From positions 1 through 21,207 of the forward strand of contig CAYSSK010000067.1 in assembly GCA_964433645.1 (NCBI GenBank): DNA of 21,207 nt. The letters are read 5' to 3'. Shown here piece after piece: positions 16,139 through 21,207 of the stretch (position 1 is the stretch's first letter; every line of letters begins with the position of its first letter). This DNA comes from Desulfofustis sp964433645. Lineage in GTDB: Bacteria > Desulfobacterota > Desulfobulbia > Desulfobulbales > Desulfocapsaceae. The translations under genes and the position numbers were made by a program. The notes beneath the pieces were generated by a model. The model saw nothing but the letters and a program-made list of their open reading frames with translations. It did not search any database and was not told the DNA's origin.

Positions 16139-16678
16139 ATGAATCTCACATCCAACGATGGCGGCTGGAGTCCGTATCTGGCCGGAGCGCTGCTCGGTGT
16201 ACTGGCCATTGTCTCGGTGCTGGCAACCACCGAGCTGGTGGGAAAAACCACCTATCTCGGCGCCTCGACCACCTTCGTCCGCGCCGCCGGCTTTCTCGAG
16301 GAAGAGGTAACGGAACGCGACCTGTCGCACAACGCGTATTTCACCAAGACCAAGATCAAGGTGGACTGGCAGTTTATGCTGGTTGTCGGCATCTTTTTCG
16401 GCGCCTTTATCTCATCGATCACCGATCGCAGCTTCCGCTTCGAGATGGTGCCCCCGATCTGGCGAAAACGCTTCGGGCCGTCGATCGGCAAACGGGCCAT
16501 CGGCGCCTTTCTCGGCGGCATCGTCGCGATGATCGGCGCCCGTCTGGCCGACGGCTGTCCGAGCGGTCACGGCCTCAGCGGCATGATGCAATTGTCGGTC
16601 AGCGGCCTGGTGGCCCTGATCATGTTCTTTGCGATCGGCGTGCTCGTCGCGGCCTTTGTCTATAACAGGAGGTCATGA
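16139..16678 (+). CDS. YeeE/YedE family half-transporter 1
   Basis: A 179-residue membrane protein with about four helices. The conserved motif GARLADGCPSGHGLSG puts Cys140 in the re-entrant loop characteristic of the YeeE/YedE (PF04143) family, whose E. coli member imports thiosulfate. Paired short forms such as this one and the next gene are thought to combine into one transporter. The substrate (thiosulfate or another sulfur compound) is inferred from the family. GGAGG lies 8 bp before the ATG at 16139; a longer in-frame start overlapping mrpG is rejected as Lys/Arg-rich and unlike the family. Confidence 0.82.
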   Translation: MNLTSNDGGWSPYLAGALLGVLAIVSVLATTELVGKTTYLGASTTFVRAAGFLEEEVTERDLSHNAYFTKTKIKVDWQFMLVVGIFFGAFISSITDRSFRFEMVPPIWRKRFGPSIGKRAIGAFLGGIVAMIGARLADGCPSGHGLSGMMQLSVSGLVALIMFFAIGVLVAAFVYNRRS

Positions 16679-17208
16679 TGAATACCGAACAATGGCTTGG
16701 CTTGGCAACCGGCGTTATCTTCGGTTTTCTGCTCCAGAAAGGACGGGTTCTCCGTTTTGAAAAACAGATCGGAGCGCTGCTGCTGCAGGATATGACCATC
16801 CTCAAATTCATGCTCTCCTCGATTCTGGTCGGCATGGTCGGCATCCTCGCCCTGAGCGATCTGGGAATCATCACGCTCAGCCACAAACCGATGAATATCG
16901 GGGCCGTCGTCGGCGGCGGAGCCCTGTTCGGCGCCGGCTGGGCAATCATGGGGTTCTGTCCGGGAACCTCCGTCGGAGCACTCGGTGAGGGACGCTGGCA
17001 CGCCCTGTTCGCCATCGCCGGTATGGTCGTTGGCGCGGCCATCTATGCCGAGATCTATCCGCTGTTGCAGGCAACGGTAATCTCCTGGCAGGATTATGGT
17101 AAGATCGGCCTGCCCCAGGTTCTCAAGCTGTCGACCTGGCTGGTTGTCGCCGGTTTCTGGGGAGTGACTCTGCTGTTGTTTCTCTTGTTCGAGAAAAGAG
17201 GGCTCTAA
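16678..17208 (+). CDS. YeeE/YedE family half-transporter 2
   Basis: A 176-residue partner of the preceding gene. It has about five helices and the second-half signature GAGWAIMGFCPGTSVGALGEGRWHAL, with Cys94 in the pore loop. The ATG at 16678 is preferred over ATG 16675 because AGGAGG ends at 16672, leaving a normal 5-nt gap; either overlaps the upstream stop. A single operon with gene 1 is certain from the overlap. No TusA-like carrier, rhodanese or regulator is next to the pair. Confidence 0.82.
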   Translation: MNTEQWLGLATGVIFGFLLQKGRVLRFEKQIGALLLQDMTILKFMLSSILVGMVGILALSDLGIITLSHKPMNIGAVVGGGALFGAGWAIMGFCPGTSVGALGEGRWHALFAIAGMVVGAAIYAEIYPLLQATVISWQDYGKIGLPQVLKLSTWLVVAGFWGVTLLLFLLFEKRGL

Positions 17209-17264
17209 CGGCTCACCCCTCCGGAACGGCCGCCTCCGTGATGCCGCGCACGACTCGTAATAAA

Positions 17265-17370
17265 GGGCCGGGGTAAACTTGGTGAGTTTTACGCTGGCCC
17301 CAAAAACCCTTCCTTCGGGCCTGATTCTCCGGCCAGCCGGGCCTTCGCGAGGCAGCCTCCGAGAGAATCA
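17265..17370. repeat. Cluster of imperfect palindromes after the YeeE pair
   Basis: A first hairpin pairs GGGCC (17265-17269) with GGCCC (17296-17300), and inside it GTAAACT with AGTTTTAC around TGGTG. A second has arms TGATTCTC (17322-17329) and GAGAATCA (17363-17370), enclosing GCCT-tcgcg-AGGC. They may end the mrp-yeeE transcript. Their closeness to a REP-associated transposase relic also fits REP-like sequence. The gap 17209-17385 has no gene. Confidence 0.4.
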
Positions 17371-17385
17371 ACCAGCCCGGGGAGT

Positions 17386-17532
17386 TCAGCCTGTGATACT
17401 GATTTTCATATAAAACAGCAGCAGGTCGAGCGGATGGGTACGGACATGGGCAACCGCCTCCTCGCCGGAGCCAACAGCGCTGACCGAGCAGCCCAGCTCC
17501 TCCGGCATATGAGCAGCAAGATCGCGTGTTAT
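17386..17532 (-). pseudogene. Response-regulator receiver-domain remnant
   Basis: The - strand peptide ITRDLAAHMPEELGCSVSAVGSGEEAVAHVRTHPLDLLLFYMKI follows the receiver-domain pattern '..A..ML..LGY.V..V.SGEEAV..L....VDLLVLDM.M', as found at the end of hybrid histidine kinases. The phosphoacceptor Asp position (DLLLxxM) reads Phe-Tyr, and the frame stops a few residues later. The homology begins exactly where the transposase element ends. It looks like the GC-rich remains of a gene cut by insertion or deletion. The codons are intact but the product cannot be functional. Confidence 0.55.
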
Positions 17533-17533
17533 G

Positions 17534-17891
17534 GGGGTCAGAATAAAATTAGATATTGCAATATCGCATCCAGCAGTTAAGGCTGTTCCGATAAAGCAAT
17601 AGTACACCCTTTGATAATGGACAGACAATGGCTCGGCCATCGAGAATATTACCAGCCGGCATTCCGGCTCATATCATCCGGCGCGGCAAAAATCGTCAAA
17701 TCTGCTTTGCTGCTGAAAAAGACTATCAGGCATATGCCGGCTGGCACGCTCACTATGCCAAAAAACATGTAGTTGATGTCCAAGCCTGGGTAATGATGCC
17801 CAACCACGTTCGGGTGCTCTGCACCCCTCGGCAGGAAGATTCTCTGAGCCTGATGATGCAGTCGCTCGGGCGCTGAATTCCCGCTGACCCC
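17534..17891. mobile_element. Degenerate REP-associated/IS200-like element with short inverted ends
   Basis: GGGGTCAG (17534-17541) at the left and CTGACCCC (17884-17891) at the right are perfect 8-bp inverted repeats, each followed inward by four variable bases and AATT. The 358-bp interval holds only a truncated Y1-transposase gene and an AT-rich leader. It abuts a receiver-domain remnant on one side and the MFS gene on the other. I infer a non-autonomous, internally deleted copy. Confidence 0.55.
17628..17876 (+). pseudogene. Truncated REP-associated tyrosine (Y1, HUH) transposase
   Basis: The 82-residue product starts MARPSRILPAGIPAHIIRRG and includes AWVMMPNHVRVLCTP, the typical start and core of RAYT transposases. 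Full-length members are over 200 residues. The HUH motif expected as NHVHLL reads NHVRVL, so the second metal-binding His is Arg. The frame stops right after MQSLGR, before the catalytic Tyr helix. It is therefore doubly inactive: a point change plus loss of the C-terminal half. Confidence 0.75.
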
Positions 17892-17902
17892 AAAATTCCC
17901 GA

Positions 17903-19096
17903 ATGCATCTATTTTTCAATTATAATCTCAGCCTGATCGCTTTTGGCTTTCTGCTTTCCTTCATTTCCGGTTTCGGGCAAACCTTTTTATTATCTCTGTA
18001 TGTGCCTTCCATTGAGCAGCTTTTAAGCATAAACAACACCGAATTTGGGGCAATATATGCCATTGCCACCATCGGCAGCGCCGCAACTCTTCCCCTGGCC
18101 GGCGGCTTTTTCGATAGAATCGACACCCAACGCTATAGCTTATTGGTTACCGCTGGCCTGATATCGGCGTTGCTCCTGCTCTCGTTTTCGTACAACATTG
18201 TCATGGTTTTGGTTGCTTTTTACGGGTTACGGCTGTTTGGGCAAGGACTCATGAGTCATACTTCCATATCGAGCATGGCACGATACTTCAACGCCAACCG
18301 GGGGAAAGCCATCGGCGCGGCCAGCACCGGACACCCGGCGGGCGAAGCGATTTTGCCCCTTCTCATAACGTTACTTATTGAGGCCGTTGGTTGGCGGGAA
18401 GCACTGCAGGTGTCGGCATTTGCATGTGTTATACTGGTGGCGCCCCTGATCGTTGTCCTGCTCAGCCATTCGGAAGTTCGATTGCGAGCCCACCGCGGGC
18501 GGCCTCAAGCAACACGGAAAAACCAACCAAAACTATCGGTCATACATGTCGTCTGGGAAAAAAGGTTTTGGATCATAACACCGGTTTTGTTCATGGTCGG
18601 CTTTACCAACACGGCTATCTTCTTTTTCCAGCTTAAGCTGGGCGCGGCGAAAGGCTGGAGTTCCGAATGGGTAGCCGCTTCCATATCGGCCTTCGCAGTG
18701 GCTGGAGCCGTGGGTATGATGGGTATCGGCCCGCTGGTGGACCGGTTCACGGCCAAAAGACTTTTTCCGTATCACATGATTTTCTATCTTCTTGGTTTGC
18801 TGGCACTCATTTTTTTTGAACACCGCATCGTCTATCCTCTGGCATTGACTCTCATAGGCTTAGGATACGGAGCCGGCAACACCATCAAGGATGCAATGCT
18901 GGCTGAAATATACGGAACAGCGAACATAGGGCAAATTCGCAGTATTTTTATTGCCGTGATGGTTATCAGCACCGCTCTTGGGCCTGTAGTTTTCGGTATT
19001 TTTCTTGATCTGGACATTTCCTATTCAGCTATTTTTACCGTGGTATCATGTGCCACTGTCATGGCAATGATGAACGGCTGCAGGCGAATAGAATAA
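17903..19096 (+). CDS. Major facilitator superfamily transporter
   Basis: A 397-residue, 12-helix MFS protein. The first helix carries FGFLLSFISGFGQTFLLSLYVPSI, followed by NTEFGAIYAIATIGSA; GGFFDRIDTQRY is the inter-helix 2-3 loop motif and YFNANRGKAIGAASTGHPAGEAILP is the helix 5 region. The central loop is about 215. The substrate is unknown. There is no ribosome site before ATG 17903, which begins 12 bp after the end of the transposase relic, so the element probably replaced the native upstream region or supplies its expression. Codon choice is visibly more A/T-rich than in hox or mrp, suggesting acquisition. Confidence 0.8.
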   Translation: MHLFFNYNLSLIAFGFLLSFISGFGQTFLLSLYVPSIEQLLSINNTEFGAIYAIATIGSAATLPLAGGFFDRIDTQRYSLLVTAGLISALLLLSFSYNIVMVLVAFYGLRLFGQGLMSHTSISSMARYFNANRGKAIGAASTGHPAGEAILPLLITLLIEAVGWREALQVSAFACVILVAPLIVVLLSHSEVRLRAHRGRPQATRKNQPKLSVIHVVWEKRFWIITPVLFMVGFTNTAIFFFQLKLGAAKGWSSEWVAASISAFAVAGAVGMMGIGPLVDRFTAKRLFPYHMIFYLLGLLALIFFEHRIVYPLALTLIGLGYGAGNTIKDAMLAEIYGTANIGQIRSIFIAVMVISTALGPVVFGIFLDLDISYSAIFTVVSCATVMAMMNGCRRIE

Positions 19097-19278
19097 GAGC
19101 GGCAGAGGATGACTGGCTTGACCAGCAGCCGGATCAACGATCAATGAACAAATCGAGGTGTCAATAGACAGGAAAAGAGCGGGAGAGGTAAGGCGAAAAA
19201 GTTGGAAGCTTCCTGTGAGGTGGAGAAAAAGAAGTGTTGATTTCACTCTGGTTCCCAAAACAAAAATAGTGGATTTAT

Positions 19279-19306
19279 TTGAGAAGAGATGTCGATCTGT
19301 TATACT
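19279..19306 (+). promoter_or_regulatory. Predicted promoter of the octaheme cytochrome gene
   Basis: TTGAGA (19279-19284) is followed after 16 bp by TATACT (19301-19306), with TG one base before the hexamer (extended -10). The expected start is near 19313, about 50 nt before the ATG. The interval 19097-19278 holds no gene I can recognise. Confidence 0.55.
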
Positions 19307-19363
19307 ACATTTATTGAGGATCAGAAGATAGTGCTGCCTAGCCTGTAATAAAAGGAGGAAGAG

Positions 19364-20890
19364 ATGTCGACCGCAGCATTCTCGAATACCGTATTGCGTC
19401 TTCTGTTAATCAGCGCGCTGTTGGCGGTCCCGGCTGGATTGTCGGCCTCCGGGTTAAGTGGAGACAGCGAAGCCTGTATCGATTGCCATGCGATCGTGAC
19501 CCCTGGAATTGTCGGCGATTGGCGGGGCAGCCGACATGCCCGGGTGATTCCTGCCGAGGCGCTGAAACAGGAACCGCAGCAGCGCCGGATTTCAGCGGCA
19601 GAGGTGGCCGACGGACTGGCCGAAACGGTGGTTGGCTGTGCCGAATGCCATACGATGAATGCCGATGAGCATCCGGACAGTTTCGAGCACAATGGTTTCA
19701 CCGTCCATACGGTGGTCTCCCCGGCCGACTGTGCCGGCTGCCACCCAGTGGAAGTCGAGGAGTTCGCCGACAACCTGATGGGACAGGCCTATGGTAATCT
19801 GGTCGATAATCCCCTCTATCAGATGATGGTCGACAGCACCAACGGCATGCATGTTTATGAACAAGGGGCGATGACCTTTCACGGGTCCGACTCGATCAGC
19901 GATGCCGACTCGTGCCTCTCCTGCCATGGCACCGATGTCAAAGTGACCGGCTTGGAGACTCGTGACACAGATATGGGCGAGATGGATTTCCCAACTCTTT
20001 CCAACTGGCCCAACGCCGGGGTCGGCAGACTCAACCCCGACGGCAGCAGCGGCGCGTGCTCTTCCTGCCATACCCGGCATCAGTTCTCCATCGAAATGGC
20101 CCGCAAACCCTATACCTGCGCCCAGTGTCACAAAGGGCCGGATGTCCCCGCCTATAAAGTCTATTCGGTCAGTGTTCACGGCAAGATCCAGAAGGCGATG
20201 GACAAGTATTGGGATTTTGAGGCAGTCCCCTGGACGATCGGCAAGGACTTTACCGCACCGACCTGCGCCACCTGCCACGTCAGTGAAGTGATCGATGAAG
20301 AAGGCGAGACCCTCGCCAAGCGAAGTCATCGGATGAACGACCGGCTGCCCTGGCGGCTTTTCGGCCTGCCGTACGCCCATCCCCACCCGATATCTGCGGA
20401 TACCACGTCAATCGTCAACGCCGCGGGGCTCAACCTGCCTACTGAGTTGGACGGCACCCCGGTGCGCGAATTTCTCATTGATGAAGATGAGATGGCCAGT
20501 CGTCAGGCGAAGATGACGGCGGTTTGTCTCGGCTGTCACAGCCGACAATGGGTTGACGGCCATTTCCTCCGTTTGGATAAGTCCATTGAAACCTCCAATC
20601 ACATGACTCTGCAGGCCACCAAAATTCTCAGCCAGGCTTGGGAAGAAGGGCTTGCCACCGGAATCCCGCAGGGGGTAAACCCCTTTGACGAGGCCATCGA
20701 GATCAAATGGGTCGAGCAGTGGCTCTTCTATGGTAATTCGGTGCGCTTTGCCACCGCCATGGGCGGTGCTGATTACGGAGTATTTGCCGATGGCCGCTGG
20801 ACCCAGAACAAAAACCTCCAAGAGATGCACGACTACCTCAAGCTCCTGCGGGCAAGCGGCGTGTCGGAGCGAGGAAGCTGGGAGCGTTAA
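19364..20890 (+). CDS. Octaheme cytochrome c, hydroxylamine oxidoreductase (HAO) family
   Basis: A 508-residue secreted protein with a Sec signal (residues 1 to about 28, LLAVPAGLSA). It has exactly eight CxxCH motifs, starting at C38, C92, C123, C184, C232, C252, C301 and C388, the octaheme HAO pattern. CIDCHAIVTPGIVGDWRGSRHA at the start and TCATCH near 300 are typical of the family. It is periplasmic; family members oxidise hydroxylamine or hydrazine, or reduce nitrite/NO. After heme 6 the usual GPDHP (catalytic Asp-His pair) reads GPDVP (D260, V261), so the active site is altered. Candidate cross-link tyrosines Y456 and Y471 cannot be assigned without alignment. There is no CxxCK heme. 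AAAGGAGG precedes the ATG. No membrane partner is visible before the window ends. Confidence 0.88.
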   Translation: MSTAAFSNTVLRLLLISALLAVPAGLSASGLSGDSEACIDCHAIVTPGIVGDWRGSRHARVIPAEALKQEPQQRRISAAEVADGLAETVVGCAECHTMNADEHPDSFEHNGFTVHTVVSPADCAGCHPVEVEEFADNLMGQAYGNLVDNPLYQMMVDSTNGMHVYEQGAMTFHGSDSISDADSCLSCHGTDVKVTGLETRDTDMGEMDFPTLSNWPNAGVGRLNPDGSSGACSSCHTRHQFSIEMARKPYTCAQCHKGPDVPAYKVYSVSVHGKIQKAMDKYWDFEAVPWTIGKDFTAPTCATCHVSEVIDEEGETLAKRSHRMNDRLPWRLFGLPYAHPHPISADTTSIVNAAGLNLPTELDGTPVREFLIDEDEMASRQAKMTAVCLGCHSRQWVDGHFLRLDKSIETSNHMTLQATKILSQAWEEGLATGIPQGVNPFDEAIEIKWVEQWLFYGNSVRFATAMGGADYGVFADGRWTQNKNLQEMHDYLKLLRASGVSERGSWER

Positions 20891-20953
20891 GAGAAAAAAG
20901 GCCAGCACGCTGACCCCTCGTTCCTCGTTGATGATGACATAAGGGGGAAAACC

Positions 20954-21028
20954 ATGTTTCTTCTGGATGCCATTCTGACCCAACAACAGATCAGTCAACT
21001 TGCCACAAAGGGCGAATCCAGACCTTAG
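20954..21028 (+). CDS. 24-codon orphan ORF
   Basis: ATG at 20954 with AGGGGG upstream encodes MFLLDAILTQQQISQLATKG and four more residues, then TAG. It resembles the end of a domain rather than a whole protein and may be a gene remnant. The surrounding 20891-21044 contains no other gene; CGCTGACCCC at 20909 repeats the end of the transposase relic. Confidence 0.2.
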   Translation: MFLLDAILTQQQISQLATKGESRP

Positions 21029-21044
21029 AAACTGAGGTGAGAGC

Positions 21045-21207
21045 TTGCAGACACAACATCATCAAACGCAACAACTTCTCAATAGAATCTGAAGATTACC
21101 TCCTGGAAAAGTTGCGGTAGTCGATGATTTTGTAGATTTTTTACAGCATCGCGACGAGATGGACAATCTGGTCAAAGCGGCCGGAAAGATTTCTGAAAAA
21201 TCTTTCC
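21045..21207 (+). pseudogene. DUF2281-like antitoxin gene, interrupted and cut by window end
   Basis: From TTG 21045 (GAGGTGA upstream) the frame reads QTQHHQTQQLLNRI, then TGA (21090-21092), then RLPPGKVAVVDDFVDFLQHRDEMDNLVKAAGKISEKSF to the window edge. The phrase LPP.K...V.DFVDFL followed by a charged linker and AAGKISEKSF is the layout of small DUF2281-type antitoxins. The stop at codon 16 breaks an otherwise continuous family pattern. It may be a pseudogene, a sequencing error, or a gene starting from ATG 21159. The toxin partner, if any, would lie beyond the window. Confidence 0.45.

Noticed and set aside
20690..20780. Assignment of the P460 cross-link tyrosine to Y456 or Y471 of the octaheme protein
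   Set aside because: Both are plausible by position, but I cannot align reliably from memory, so no claim is made.
1..21207. CRISPR array, tRNA or rRNA genes
   Set aside because: No regularly spaced direct repeats and no recognisable tRNA cloverleaf or rRNA sequence were seen on either strand.

Overview
The window looks like a chromosomal segment of a GC-rich, energy-versatile anaerobe or facultative anaerobe. A Desulfobulbales-like deltaproteobacterium (Desulfobacterota) would fit the mix of a soluble NAD-linked [NiFe] hydrogenase, an Mrp antiporter, a YeeE pair and an octaheme cytochrome c. This taxonomic guess is inference from gene content and style; there is no rRNA or other marker gene here. 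Almost all intact genes are on the + strand. Long open frames on the - strand are antisense shadows of GC-rich genes.

Layout. (1) 1-147 may be the tail of a membrane protein. It is followed by a promoter and a large UPF0182 membrane protein (391-3108). (2) 3109-3247 holds a frameshifted citrate synthase C-terminal remnant on the - strand. An alkyltransferase-like protein with Trp in place of the active-site Cys (3248-3589) and a terminator follow. (3) 3691-4323 is a long gene-less leader with two TGGTCTGACCA palindromes, each just downstream of a -10-like box. (4) 4324-9410 is a compact hoxEFUYH operon for a group 3d-type bidirectional NAD(H)-linked [NiFe] hydrogenase, closed by strong hairpins. 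(5) 9597-10013 is a single SRPBCC-domain protein. (6) 10264-16074 is a complete seven-gene Mrp Na+/H+ antiporter operon (mrpABCDEFG), followed by two half-size YeeE/YedE transporters (16139-17208). (7) 17209-17900 is a scar region: hairpins, a response-regulator receiver remnant (-), and a degenerate REP-associated transposase element with GGGGTCAG/CTGACCCC ends. (8) 17903-19096 is an MFS transporter that looks more AT-rich than its neighbours. (9) 19364-20890 is an octaheme hydroxylamine-oxidoreductase-family cytochrome with its own good promoter. The right edge carries a tiny ORF and a DUF2281-type antitoxin interrupted by TGA.

How the genes may work together. HoxEFU (NADH/flavin and Fe-S module) and HoxYH ([NiFe] module) exchange electrons between H2 and NAD(P)H in the cytoplasm. 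Mrp exchanges Na+ and H+ across the membrane. The two are in tandem but separated by terminators, so a link in redox/ion homeostasis is only suggestive. HoxH retains its C-terminal extension and so needs a maturation protease, yet neither hoxW nor hyp genes are present in the window. The most unusual items are the twin operator/promoter architecture before hox, the octaheme protein's Asp-Val in place of the usual Asp-His active-site pair, and several gene remnants at operon boundaries.
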